Notes: generated from the letters alone by a model not told the origin. Counted from the first letter of the stretch, positions 1 to 7,329 are shown. The stretch: 8,757 nucleotides of DNA from Clostridium sp. AM49-4BH (GCF_003478335.1 NZ_QUFB01000074.1:1-8757); one strand, 5' to 3'. Numbers and translations: made by a program.

Positions 1-84
1 TCTGTCGGCAGAAGCCGCTATATTGTGGCTGCAAAACACTTAGCATGCTTTGACATAATAAGCAATATGTGGTTCTTGCAGTAG

Positions 85-104
85 CTTCCGGTATGGGAAG
101 TTTT
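85..104 (+). terminator. Weak terminator-like hairpin ahead of the ATPase gene
   Basis: CTTCC (85-89) pairs with GGAAG (96-100) around a six-base loop, followed by TTTT (101-104). The stem is only 5 bp and the T tract is short, so it may end transcription from a gene to the left of the window or may be chance. No gene body can be identified in 1-84; the frames there are short and unrecognised. Confidence 0.25.
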
Positions 105-150
105 AGTTACAAATTAATAAAATTTGCGTTTTTTTGACTTGTGATTTGCC

Positions 151-179
151 TTGTAACCTTAGAGGAATATCGTTATAAT
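151..179 (+). promoter_or_regulatory. Sigma-A type promoter for the ATPase-uvrB unit
   Basis: A -35 box TTGTAA (151-156) and a perfect -10 box TATAAT (174-179) are separated by exactly 17 bases. Transcription would start near 186, about 30 bases ahead of the ATPase start codon. A second TATAAT at 190-195 has no good -35 partner. This is the only convincing promoter I see upstream of uvrB, so uvrB is probably transcribed from here unless a promoter lies within the ATPase gene. No LexA/DinR box (GAAC-N4-GTTC) is visible beside it. Confidence 0.6.
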
Positions 180-198
180 GTAATAAATATATAATGAC

Positions 199-214
199 AG
201 GTGAGCAGGTGAGC
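199..214 (+). promoter_or_regulatory. Duplicated Shine-Dalgarno-like octamer
   Basis: AGGTGAGC occurs twice back to back (199-206 and 207-214) immediately before the ATG at 217. The first copy has normal spacing to the start codon (about 11 bases from its end region); the second is only 3 bases away and too close to be optimal. The first copy is probably the working ribosome binding site. Confidence 0.45.
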
Positions 215-216
215 GT

Positions 217-492
217 ATGAAAAAGGCGATTAGTATAGGAATACAAGGTTTTTCTGATCTGAGAGAGCAGGATTGCTTTTTTGTGGATAAAACAAATTTT
301 ATAAAAGAATGGTGGGGAAAACGGGATGTTGTAACATTGATCATGCGTCCACGCCGTTTTGGTAAGACATTAAATATGAGTATGCTGGACTGCTTCTTTC
401 TAATAAATATGCGAACAGGGCGGATCTGTTTGAGGGGCTTTCTATATGGCAGGATGAAACGTATCGGAAACTGCAGGGAACATATCCTGTGA
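217..492 (+). pseudogene. N-terminal piece of frameshifted AAA-ATPase-like protein
   Basis: This frame encodes the start of a protein of the AAA-ATPase-like/PD-(D/E)XK family that is abundant in gut Clostridia and Bacteroidetes and has no established function. The first 61 residues match the family pattern: an N-terminal segment ending in VDKTNFI, then the Walker A-like motif RPRRFGKT (residues 44-51) and NMSMLDCFF. After codon 397-399 the frame turns into unrelated sequence and stops at 490-492. Reading from base 399 in the other frame restores SNKYANRADLFEGLS, as expected for the family, so one T appears to be missing (CTTTCT where CTTTTCT is expected). The upstream limit for the shift is a TAA at 363-365 in the downstream frame. 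The product from this start alone would be a 91-residue truncated protein. Confidence 0.75.
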
Positions 493-1934
493 TCTTTTTG
501 AGTTTTGCTGCTGTGAAAGCAGGCAATCTGGAGGATGCAAAAACCCAGATCAAGCAGGAGATTGCAAGGCTGTATGAAGAAAACAGATATTTGTTAGAGG
601 GTAATGTATTAAGTGATAATGAAAGAAAAATATACAATAGTACCACGATCCAGATGGATGATACAATGGCACAGAATGCATTGAAGACTTTGTCTGTCTG
701 GATGGAACGTTATTATGGCAAGAAGGTCATCATTCTTTTGGACGAATATGATACGCCGATGCAGGAGGCGTATGTTCAGGGATACTGGGATGAATTTACG
801 TCTTTTGTGAGAAGTATGTTTAATGCGTCTTTTAAGACAAATCCTTATCTGGAGCGAGCAATTATGACGGGAATTACCAGAGTATCCAAGGAGAGTATTT
901 TTTCCGATTTAAATAATTTACGTGTCGTAACGACGACTTCCAATCTGTATGCAGATTGCTTCGGTTTTACGGAGGAGGAAGTTTTTGCTGCACTGGATGA
1001 GTATGGAATGAGCGATAAAAAGGATGAAGTGAAACAGTGGTATGATGGTTTTACTTTTGGAGAACACAGAGACATTTACAATCCGTGGTCCATTACAAAT
1101 TATCTGGATGAACGCAGATTATATCCATACTGGGCTTCCACAAGCTCCAATGGGCTTGTGAGCAGGTTGATCCGGACGGCATCTGCAGATGTGAAGGAGA
1201 AGATGGAGGATCTGCTGAGGGGACAGGCGATCACTGTAAATTTTGACGAGCAGATCGTATATAACCAGTTGGATGACAATGAAGAGGCGATCTGGAGTCT
1301 TCTGCTTGCCAGTGGTTATCTGAAAGTGCAGAATATAGACTACCGTGGGATTACTTTGGAACCATGGTACACGTTGGATATTACAAATATTGAGACACTG
1401 AGCATGTTCATGACAATGTTCCGGGGATGGTTTAAAAATAAAGATGCGAACTATAATGATTTCGTGAAGGCACTGTTAAAGGGCAGTCTCAAGGAAATGA
1501 ATATTTATATGAATGATGTTGCATTTGCAACCTTCAGCAGCTTTGATACAGGAAAGAAACCTTCTGAGAAAAGTCAGCCGGAGCGGTTCTATCATGGATT
1601 TGTTCTGGGACTTTTGGTGGAGCTGCGGGACAGGTATCAGATCCGTTCCAACCGGGAGAGTGGATATGGACGATATGATGTGATGCTTACACCGGTGACA
1701 GAGGTGGATGATGCCATTGTGATCGAGTTTAAAGTGCATGAACCGGATGAGGAGGAATCTTTACAGGATACGGTTCGGACGGCTTTAGATCAGATCACAG
1801 AGAAGAACTATGATGCCGAACTGCTATTACAGGGAATACCGGCAGACAGGATCCGTCATTATGGCTTTGCCTTTGAAGGAAAAAAGGTTTTGATCGGACA
1901 GGACGAAATTCAGAATGTAGCAGTGAGGAGGTGA
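489..1934 (+). CDS. AAA-ATPase-like/PD-(D/E)XK nuclease-domain protein, C-terminal part after frameshift
   Basis: This is the main body of the protein begun at 217; joined across the frameshift near 399 it would be 572 residues, a normal length for the family. In joined numbering it carries a Walker B motif [11 protein letters not shown] (D176, E177), and a C-terminal PD-(D/E)XK fold with RYDVML (D488) and IEFKV (E504, K506). That arrangement corresponds to an AAA-ATPase-like domain followed by a PDDEXK_9 (DUF1703-type) domain. The biological role of the family is not established; ATP-driven nucleic acid or defence-related activity is only inference from the domains. The GTG at 489 is the first possible start in this frame but is internal to the real protein (the V of YPVIFLSF), and no good ribosome binding site precedes it, so this segment is probably not made alone. 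Both catalytic motifs of the nuclease domain are intact, arguing the shift is recent or a sequencing error. Its stop lies 4 bases before uvrB. Confidence 0.8.
   Translation: MIFLSFAAVKAGNLEDAKTQIKQEIARLYEENRYLLEGNVLSDNERKIYNSTTIQMDDTMAQNALKTLSVWMERYYGKKVIILLDEYDTPMQEAYVQGYWDEFTSFVRSMFNASFKTNPYLERAIMTGITRVSKESIFSDLNNLRVVTTTSNLYADCFGFTEEEVFAALDEYGMSDKKDEVKQWYDGFTFGEHRDIYNPWSITNYLDERRLYPYWASTSSNGLVSRLIRTASADVKEKMEDLLRGQAITVNFDEQIVYNQLDDNEEAIWSLLLASGYLKVQNIDYRGITLEPWYTLDITNIETLSMFMTMFRGWFKNKDANYNDFVKALLKGSLKEMNIYMNDVAFATFSSFDTGKKPSEKSQPERFYHGFVLGLLVELRDRYQIRSNRESGYGRYDVMLTPVTEVDDAIVIEFKVHEPDEEESLQDTVRTALDQITEKNYDAELLLQGIPADRIRHYGFAFEGKKVLIGQDEIQNVAVRR
1926..1934 (+). promoter_or_regulatory. uvrB Shine-Dalgarno overlapping the ATPase stop codon
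   Basis: AGGAGGTGA is a perfect match to the 16S rRNA anti-Shine-Dalgarno and sits 4 bases before the GTG start of uvrB. Its last three bases are the TGA stop of the preceding gene. The layout allows ribosomes ending on the ATPase to restart on uvrB, although a site this strong should also work independently. Confidence 0.8.
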
Positions 1935-1938
1935 TTTT

Positions 1939-3930
1939 GTGTCAGAAACACAAAAACCATTTATTTTACACAGCGAATACAAACCTACCGGTGATCAGCC
2001 CCAGGCGATCGACGCTTTGGTCAAAGGTTTTGAAGAGGGCGACCAATTCCAGACTTTGCTTGGTGTGACGGGTTCCGGTAAGACCTTTACGATGGCAAAT
2101 GTCATTGCGAAGCTGAACAGACCGACTTTGGTCATTGCGCACAATAAGACATTGGCGGCACAGCTCTACGGTGAGTTCAAGGAATTCTTCCCGGAGAATG
2201 CGGTGGAGTATTTTGTATCCTATTACGATTATTATCAACCGGAGGCATATGTGCCATCTTCCGATACGTATATTGAAAAAGATTCTTCGATCAATGATGA
2301 AATTGACAAATTACGTCATTCTGCAACAGCAGCACTGACGGAGCGGCGGGACGTGATCATTGTAGCCAGTGTATCTTGTATTTATGGTTTGGGAAGCCCT
2401 ATTGATTATCAGAACATGACAGTGTCTTTGCGTCCGGGTATGTGCAAAGACCGTGATGAAGTGATCCAAAAATTAATAGAGATTCAGTATAACCGTAATG
2501 ATATGGATTTTCAGCGTGGAACATTTCGTGTGCGTGGCGATGTTTTGGAGGTATTTCCGATTTCAGAAGCGGATCAGGCGGTTCGCATTGAATTTTTTGG
2601 TGATGAGGTGGATCGCATTGTTCAAATTGATGTACTGACCGGAGAGATTAAAGCAGAATTGGAACACATTGTTATTTTTCCGGCATCGCATTATGTTGTT
2701 GATAAAGATGCGATGGAGCGTGCGATCCGAACAATCGAGGCAGAGTTGGAAGATCGTGTGAAATATTTTAAAAGCGAAGATAAACTACTGGAGGCGCAGC
2801 GTATTGCTGAGCGAACCAATTTTGATATTGAGATGCTCCGGGAAACAGGTTTTTGTTCAGGTATCGAAAATTATTCGAGGCATTTATCGGGATTAAAGCC
2901 GGGAGAAACGCCACATACATTGATGGACTATTTTCCAGAAGATTTTTTGATCATGGTAGATGAGTCTCATATTACGATACCACAGATACGAGGCATGTAT
3001 GCGGGAGATCGATCCAGGAAGACTACACTTGTAGACTATGGATTCCGTCTGCCATCTGCATTAGATAACCGTCCGCTGAATTTTGACGAATTCGAGTCGC
3101 ATATCAATCAGATGTTATTTGTATCGGCGACACCGAATGTATATGAGCAGGAACATGAGCTGGCGCGTGTTGAGCAGATCATACGGCCTACCGGACTGTT
3201 GGATCCGGAGATTTCTGTTCGTCCGGTGGAGGGGCAGATTGATGATCTGGTAGGTGAGATCCGAAAGACGATCGATGCAGGAAATAAGGTTATGGTAAAT
3301 ACGTTGACAAAACGTATGGCGGAAGATCTGACGGACTATTTGAAGGAAATTGGGATTCGGGTGCGTTATCTGCATTCAGATATTGATACGCTGGAACGTT
3401 CGGAGATTATTCGTAATATGCGGTTGGATGGATTTGATGTATTAGTCGGTATTAATTTGCTGCGAGAGGGACTGGACATTCCGGAGATAGCACTGGTTGC
3501 TATTTTGGATGCTGATAAGGAAGGATTTCTTCGCTCAGAGATTTCTCTTGTTCAGACGATTGGCAGGGCCGCACGTAATGCAGAGGGACGGGTTATTATG
3601 TATGGTGATGTTATGACAGACTCGATGCGCCATGCCATTGATGAGACGAATCGAAGACGAAAGATTCAGATGCAGTACAATGAGGAGCACGGTATTACGC
3701 CACAGACGATCAAGAAGGCGGTACGTGATCTGATCAGTATATCGAAGAAAGCCGATGGCAACTCAGGCGATATTGAGAAAGATCTGGAATCTATGAGCAA
3801 GAAAGATTTGCAGCAGCTACGTAAGAAGTTGACGAAACAGATGCATGCGGCCGCAGCAGAGTTAAACTTTGAACTGGCAGCAACGTTGAGAGATCAAATG
3901 ATGAAAGTTGTACAACAGCTGAATGAGTAA
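1939..3930 (+). CDS. uvrB: UvrABC excinuclease subunit B
   Basis: UvrB is the damage-verifying helicase-like subunit of bacterial nucleotide excision repair. It is loaded on DNA by UvrA, opens the strands at a lesion and recruits UvrC for the dual incision. The 663-residue protein is full length for the family. Visible motifs in order: TGDQPQAI (17-24), Walker A GVTGSGKT (42-49), the aromatic beta-hairpin region around [11 protein letters not shown] that clamps a DNA strand, Walker B DESH (341-344), [15 protein letters not shown], helicase motifs [11 protein letters not shown] and QTIGRAARN, and a C-terminal UVR domain (about 625-660) that contacts UvrC. The GTG start is chosen because a perfect Shine-Dalgarno lies just before it and the family's N-terminus begins there. 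It follows the ATPase gene by 4 bases; uvrA, a frequent neighbour, is not in this window. No key residue is missing. No clear intrinsic terminator follows the stop. Confidence 0.97.
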   Translation: MSETQKPFILHSEYKPTGDQPQAIDALVKGFEEGDQFQTLLGVTGSGKTFTMANVIAKLNRPTLVIAHNKTLAAQLYGEFKEFFPENAVEYFVSYYDYYQPEAYVPSSDTYIEKDSSINDEIDKLRHSATAALTERRDVIIVASVSCIYGLGSPIDYQNMTVSLRPGMCKDRDEVIQKLIEIQYNRNDMDFQRGTFRVRGDVLEVFPISEADQAVRIEFFGDEVDRIVQIDVLTGEIKAELEHIVIFPASHYVVDKDAMERAIRTIEAELEDRVKYFKSEDKLLEAQRIAERTNFDIEMLRETGFCSGIENYSRHLSGLKPGETPHTLMDYFPEDFLIMVDESHITIPQIRGMYAGDRSRKTTLVDYGFRLPSALDNRPLNFDEFESHINQMLFVSATPNVYEQEHELARVEQIIRPTGLLDPEISVRPVEGQIDDLVGEIRKTIDAGNKVMVNTLTKRMAEDLTDYLKEIGIRVRYLHSDIDTLERSEIIRNMRLDGFDVLVGINLLREGLDIPEIALVAILDADKEGFLRSEISLVQTIGRAARNAEGRVIMYGDVMTDSMRHAIDETNRRRKIQMQYNEEHGITPQTIKKAVRDLISISKKADGNSGDIEKDLESMSKKDLQQLRKKLTKQMHAAAAELNFELAATLRDQMMKVVQQLNE

Positions 3931-3962
3931 AATTCTGCCGTCAAAGGTTATATAAATCAGTG

Positions 3963-3991
3963 TTGGCGAATAATCGCAGATAGGGTATAAT
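3963..3991 (+). promoter_or_regulatory. Strong promoter for the structured RNA / GH5 leader
   Basis: A -35 box TTGGCG (3963-3968) is followed after exactly 17 bases by a perfect -10 box TATAAT (3986-3991). Transcription would start near 3998, about 10 bases before the closing helix of the rod-shaped RNA and about 265 bases before the GH5 start codon. No terminator is evident between uvrB and this promoter. Confidence 0.65.
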
Positions 3992-3997
3992 GATTGG

Positions 3998-4243
3998 GTA
4001 ATGTAATGGTGAACGTAAGGATTCGACAGATATTCCAGTACAGCGAAAATTAAGTTTTGGATAGTTTGGCGCAGAAGATTTTTCTGAGAGTGCTACTTCA
4101 CAAACGTAGGCGTAGTGGTGGCTACGTCGAGGCTTGGGGAGTAGTGCTATCAGGAAAATAAGCAAGTCAAACTGCCAATCACTTAATATTCGCTGTACTA
4201 GAGAGAAGGGCAATAAAATTTTAGAGTATGCCTTATGTTTATT
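3998..4243 (+). ncRNA. Long rod-shaped structured RNA, unassigned family (leader or small RNA)
   Basis: No credible protein lies between uvrB and the GH5 gene, but the sequence is strongly self-complementary. Helices found by hand, outer to inner: 4008-4020 with 4231-4243 (13 pairs, four G-U); 4037-4054 with 4182-4199 (17 of 18 pairs, one A/A mismatch); 4057-4060 with 4175-4178; 4063-4070 with 4166-4173 (8 pairs); 4078-4087 with 4150-4159 (10 pairs); 4089-4099 with 4138-4148 (11 pairs, several G-U); and an apical hairpin 4109-4115 with 4122-4128. Scattered G-U pairs suggest selection on RNA rather than a DNA palindrome. The outer helix ends six bases before the GH5 Shine-Dalgarno and no T tract follows, so a long 5' leader is the simplest reading; a processed free RNA is the alternative. 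It lacks the recognisable core of the c-di-GMP riboswitches, the large central bubble of 6S RNA and the 3' tRNA-like half of tmRNA. The exact ends are inferred from the promoter and pairing. Confidence 0.55.
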
Positions 4244-4248
4244 TCAAG

Positions 4249-4255
4249 AAGGGAG
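4249..4255 (+). promoter_or_regulatory. Ribosome binding site of the GH5 gene
   Basis: AAGGGAG lies 7 bases before the ATG at 4263 and fixes this ATG as the start. The longer open frame from 4134 has no such site, would start inside the RNA rod, and would put 43 residues in front of a clear signal peptide. The site lies just outside the outer RNA helix (ending 4243), so it appears accessible in the predicted fold. Confidence 0.7.
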
Positions 4256-4262
4256 AAAAAGA

Positions 4263-6557
4263 ATGACAAAGAAATGGCGGCGCGTATATGCGTGGGTGCT
4301 GACCGTGGCAATGGTCTTATCTATGGCAAATCTGCCGATTACCATTGCAAAGGCAGCATCGACACAGAATCTTACCGTGAAGAGCGGAGCAACCAGTGTA
4401 ACGATTGCTAAGAATGAGTATGGCGATGATTATATTGGCGATATGTTTTTTAACATACCGGATGCCTTGAAAACGAAGAGTGCAATCTCTTCGAACAAGG
4501 TGACTTCCATGACGGTAAAGATCACGATCAAAAGTTTTACACAGGGAAGTGGCGCAAAAGCGCAAGCATTTATTTTTGCACAACCGGATGCATCGGGTGA
4601 TTGGAATTGGAATCAGTCTTCGACTGCAGAGCTGGTTACCGGCAGTCAGTTAACGCTTAACTATTCCTTTGCGGATATGGATTGGAAAGGTGGAACAACG
4701 CTGGGAAATCTTGGCGTGCGTTTTGCCAATGCAGCCGAGGGGAGTACCGTGTCCTATTCTGTTGACTCTGCGGTGATCAATATGGCGGACAGCGGCAGCA
4801 GTGCGACAAGTAAGCCAAGCAGCGCGACAAGTAAGCCAAGCAGCACAGCAAGTGCCGGTGGCAATGTTTCGGCAGACCAGATTGCGATCACGAGAAGTGT
4901 TGGCAGTGGAACAAATGATTATTATGCAGAATACAGTTTTTCTATCACAAATAACAGCAGCGAAACGGTTAGAGGTATTCAGATTTTAATACCGACATCG
5001 GGATCGGTTGACGTTGGCTATGTTGAGGGATTTTCTGCAGTGTATGATGCGGCGCTGGGAGGCGTTGTGGCATATTATTCGACAGAGATTGCAGCGGGAG
5101 CAACGGTTAGCAGCTCTTCTAATAAAGTTGGTTTTGGAAAACAGCCGTCTATTTCCGTTGGAGAATCTAATGTCATTGCTGTAAATTGTGCAGGTCCAAG
5201 TACCGGTGATGAACTGAATTATGAATTAACCGGACGTAAAGATGTTGCATATGCGGACACTCCGGTCGGCAGACATGGTAAACTGTCAGTACAGAAGGTT
5301 GACGGCTATGCGGCACCGATCATGGTGGATCAGAATGGTGTGCCGACACAGCTTCGTGGAGCCAGTACCCATGGTATGCATTGGTTTCCGCAGTATGTCA
5401 ATCAGAATGCGTTCCAGACATTGCGTGATGATTGGGGAATCAATATGGTTCGATTGGTCTGTTATCCACGCGACGTTGGATCGGTTGGATATTTGACGGG
5501 TGGAGACAGTACCAGACAGCAGCTTGATACATTGATTCAAAATGGTGTCGATTATGCAACCAAGCTCGGAATGTATGCGTTGGTAGACTGGCATGTGCAT
5601 GCTTACAATCCAAATGAGTATTTGAAAGAGGCAAAGATATTCTTTACAAAGTACGCAACAATGTACAAGGATCATGATAACGTGTTATATGAGATTTGCA
5701 ATGAGCCGACAGGCACAAATTGGTATAGTGGCAATGGCAAAGATCTTTATACATATTGTAGTGAAGTCATTAAGACGATACGTGACATTGATCCGGATGC
5801 GATCATTATATGCGGAACGAATACTTGGTCACAGGATGTCGATCAGGTAGCGGCTAAGCCGATGAAAGCTCTTGGTTATGAAAACATCATGTATACGTTC
5901 CATTTTTATTCCGCAACGCACAAAGAGAATTTAATGGAAAAAGTACGTCTGGCAACCAAGGATGGAACACCGATCTTTGTTACCGAATTTGGTATATGTT
6001 CAGCAGATGGTAATGGAAGTTATGACACGGAAAATGCGGATCGGTGGATCGCGTTGTTGGACGAATTAAATATTAGTTTTGCATGCTGGAGTTATAGTAA
6101 TTGTAATGAAAAATCGGCGTATTTTAAGAGCAGCTGCAGCAATGCCGGGGGCGATTGGACAGCAGATGATCTGACAACAACCGGTAAGTGGCTGATCAAT
6201 ACCTGTCGAGCACACGAGGAGAAAGAAAATGCATCCTATCCGGCAGTATCACCGTCAGCAGGACCGACGAAAGCACCGACGGTAACGGAAAAGCCGACGA
6301 CAGAACCGACGAAAGCACCAACTGTAACCGTAAAACCAACGGCAGAACCGACGAAAGCACCGACGGTAACCGAAAAACCAACGGCAAAACCGATAAAAAC
6401 GCCGACACCAACGGCAGAGCCAACAAAAGCGCCGGAACCAACGGCAGCAACCGATAAAAACGCCGACACCAACGGCGGAGCCAACGAAAGCACCGACAGT
6501 AACCGAAAAGCCAACGGCGGAACCAACGGCAGCACCGACGATAACATCGGTACCTAG
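4263..6557 (+). CDS. Secreted GH5-family endoglucanase-type glycoside hydrolase (C-terminus lost by frameshift)
   Basis: This is an exported enzyme predicted to cut beta-1,4-linked polysaccharide such as cellulose. Order of parts: signal peptide (residues 1-31/32; KKWRR, hydrophobic core, cleavage near IAKA/A); an unrecognised beta-rich module (about 33-178); a Ser/Thr linker with SSATSKP twice; a second beta-rich module (about 199-320) that resembles a type-2-like carbohydrate-binding domain (FSITNNSSETV); a GH5 catalytic domain (about 335-645); and a Pro/Thr-rich linker. GH5 hallmarks are QLRGAS (R365), DWHVH (D442-W443-H444), ICNEP with the acid/base E481, and VTEFG with the nucleophile E575; 94 residues between the two Glu is normal. 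As sequenced it is 764 residues. The linker is read out of frame after about residue 729 and ends in Asn/Gly/Thr-rich nonsense at TAG 6555-6557. Correcting one extra base near 6450 gives 966 residues with a C-terminal BIG2 module. Glucanase specificity is inferred from the family; mannanase or xyloglucanase activity is possible. Confidence 0.88.
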   Translation: MTKKWRRVYAWVLTVAMVLSMANLPITIAKAASTQNLTVKSGATSVTIAKNEYGDDYIGDMFFNIPDALKTKSAISSNKVTSMTVKITIKSFTQGSGAKAQAFIFAQPDASGDWNWNQSSTAELVTGSQLTLNYSFADMDWKGGTTLGNLGVRFANAAEGSTVSYSVDSAVINMADSGSSATSKPSSATSKPSSTASAGGNVSADQIAITRSVGSGTNDYYAEYSFSITNNSSETVRGIQILIPTSGSVDVGYVEGFSAVYDAALGGVVAYYSTEIAAGATVSSSSNKVGFGKQPSISVGESNVIAVNCAGPSTGDELNYELTGRKDVAYADTPVGRHGKLSVQKVDGYAAPIMVDQNGVPTQLRGASTHGMHWFPQYVNQNAFQTLRDDWGINMVRLVCYPRDVGSVGYLTGGDSTRQQLDTLIQNGVDYATKLGMYALVDWHVHAYNPNEYLKEAKIFFTKYATMYKDHDNVLYEICNEPTGTNWYSGNGKDLYTYCSEVIKTIRDIDPDAIIICGTNTWSQDVDQVAAKPMKALGYENIMYTFHFYSATHKENLMEKVRLATKDGTPIFVTEFGICSADGNGSYDTENADRWIALLDELNISFACWSYSNCNEKSAYFKSSCSNAGGDWTADDLTTTGKWLINTCRAHEEKENASYPAVSPSAGPTKAPTVTEKPTTEPTKAPTVTVKPTAEPTKAPTVTEKPTAKPIKTPTPTAEPTKAPEPTAATDKNADTNGGANESTDSNRKANGGTNGSTDDNIGT
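4797..4838 (+). repeat. Two tandem 21-bp linker repeats
   Basis: Two back-to-back 21-bp units (4797-4817 and 4818-4838) differ at only one base and encode SSATSKP twice, with a partial third copy (SST) after them. They form the flexible Ser/Thr linker between the two N-terminal modules of the GH5 protein. Confidence 0.8.
6264..6522 (+). repeat. Pro/Thr linker repeats of the GH5 gene, 42-bp and 30-bp units
   Basis: Three 42-bp units (6264-6305, 6306-6347, 6348-6389) encode variants of PTKAPTVTEKPTAE. They are followed by 30-bp units encoding PIKTPTPTAE (6390-6419) and PTKAPEPTAA (6420-6449). A second copy of the PIKTPTPTAE unit (6451-6480) and another 42-bp unit (6481-6522) follow, but in the next reading frame. 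The two PIK units are 61 bases apart instead of the expected 60, which puts an extra base between 6446 and 6450. Such linkers separate catalytic and surface-binding parts of secreted enzymes, and their repeats are prone to slippage. Confidence 0.85.
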
Positions 6558-7164
6558 TGATGATCCGACTGAAAGTGCTGCTCCAAGTGAGAAACCAACG
6601 ATCACACCAACGCAGAAGCCGGGAATTCAGGCGACCGGAATGCGCGTTATTGCCAGTGTGAAAAAGGTAAGTAATCTTCCGGTAAAATCGAAATTGCAGC
6701 TTGCAGCAGGAAAGAGCATGCAGCTTACGGTGACTTTGTTGCCGACAGGAGCTAAGCCTCAGAAACTAACGTATACCAGCAGTAAACCATCAATAGCAAA
6801 AGTAAGCGGTAGTGGTAAGATTGTTGCTGGTAAGAAAGCCGGAACGACAGTGATCACGATTCGTACAGCGAATGGACTGCAAAAGAAAATTACCATTCGC
6901 GTTATGAAAAAAGCGGTGAAGAAGATCAAACTGTCTGGCGTTAAGAAGTTAAAGGTTGGTAAGAAACTCAAACTGAAAGCCAAGATCACGCCTAAGAAAA
7001 AGTATGCGTCTGCTACAGTATTCTGGGTATCTGGCAATACTAAAATTGCAACAGTGACACAGAGCGGTGTTGTAAAAGCGAAGAAGAAAGGCAAAGTTAA
7101 GATTACTGCAATTGCAACGGATGGCAGTGGTAAGAAGAAAGTAATCAAACTTACCATTAAATAA
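6451..7164 (+). pseudogene. Out-of-frame C-terminal BIG2 (Ig-like) module of the GH5 protein
   Basis: This frame continues the Pro/Thr linker after the extra base near 6450 (PIKTPTPTAE, later APSEKPTITPTQKP) and then encodes two bacterial Ig-like group 2 (BIG2) domains, roughly 6640-6905 and 6907-7161. BIG2 marks are SSKPSIAKVSGSGKIVAGKKAG in the first (SKPSIAKV, then GKIVAGKKAGT) and GNTKIATVTQSGVVKAKKKG-like sequence in the second. The module is extremely basic: from the ATG at 6640 about 42 of 174 residues are Lys and only one is acidic. By family knowledge BIG2 domains act in cell-surface proteins; the charge suggests retention on the anionic cell wall, which is inference. The frame is closed upstream by TAA at 6394-6396. 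The ATG at 6640 has no good ribosome binding site and no signal peptide, so separate expression is unlikely; it is best read as the detached end of the upstream gene. Confidence 0.8.
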
Positions 7165-7220
7165 ATTTTAACAGATCGACTTAGAAATAAGTGGTAAATA
7201 TGCCTTTTGAAAATTTAGCA

Positions 7221-7252
7221 AAAGAACAACCAAGTATTGGTTGTTCTTTTTT
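7221..7252 (+). terminator. Rho-independent terminator after the GH5 gene
   Basis: A perfect 13-bp stem (7221-7233 with 7237-7249) with a GTA loop runs into six T (7247-7252), 57 bases after the BIG2 stop codon. It should end the GH5 transcript. Because the left arm begins AAAG and the right ends in T, it may also work weakly in the other direction. Confidence 0.9.
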
Positions 7253-7291
7253 GCTTTATGGGAAACTTGTCGTTTCCTATAAAGCGAAAAA
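7247..7291. repeat. 20-bp hairpin sharing the terminator's T tract
   Basis: 7247-7266 pairs with 7272-7291 around the loop TTGTC, 20 pairs with two G-U type mismatches at DNA level. Its outer left arm is the T tract of the preceding terminator, so the two hairpins compete for 7247-7249 and the tract. It may be part of a palindromic intergenic repeat together with the hairpins to its right. Confidence 0.7.
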
Positions 7292-7293
7292 CA

Positions 7294-7320
7294 CTCCGCG
7301 AGGATGCGCATCTCGCGGAG
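7294..7320. repeat. GC-rich palindromic hairpin
   Basis: CTCCGCGAG (7294-7302) and CTCGCGGAG (7312-7320) form a perfect 9-bp GC-rich stem. The 9-base loop plus one base is itself a palindrome, GATGCGCATC (7303-7312). No T tract follows, so it is not a standard terminator; it has the look of a REP-like interspersed palindrome, which cannot be tested from one copy. Confidence 0.7.
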
Positions 7321-7329
7321 AAGAAGTTA

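Noticed and set aside
1..84. Tail of a protein-coding gene at the left edge
   Set aside because: A frame is open from base 1 to TAG at 82-84, but 27 codons without a recognisable motif do not support a call.
100..216. SOS (LexA) box controlling the uvrB unit
   Set aside because: No GAAC-N4-GTTC or close match is present near the promoter at 151-179 or just upstream of uvrB.
3998..4243. A complete tmRNA, a 6S RNA or a c-di-GMP riboswitch
   Set aside because: No T-arm or CCA-type 3' end and no ALAA tag for tmRNA; no large central bubble for 6S; no conserved riboswitch core. Only the 5' tmRNA-like motif is kept as a weak finding.
4134..4262. Upstream extension of the GH5 frame beginning at ATG 4134
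   Set aside because: It lies inside the structured RNA, has no ribosome binding site, and would place 43 residues before an obvious signal peptide. The ATG at 4263 has AAGGGAG at good spacing.
6264..6522. CRISPR-like array
   Set aside because: Repeats are directly adjacent without unique spacers, are in coding phase and encode a typical Pro/Thr linker.
6196..6605. Long open frames on the - strand and in frame 2 across the Pro/Thr repeats
   Set aside because: Repeats with short periods divisible by three stay open in several frames. The proteins are low-complexity (Leu/Val/Phe- or Thr/Asn/Asp-rich) with no start signals; the + strand linker explains them.
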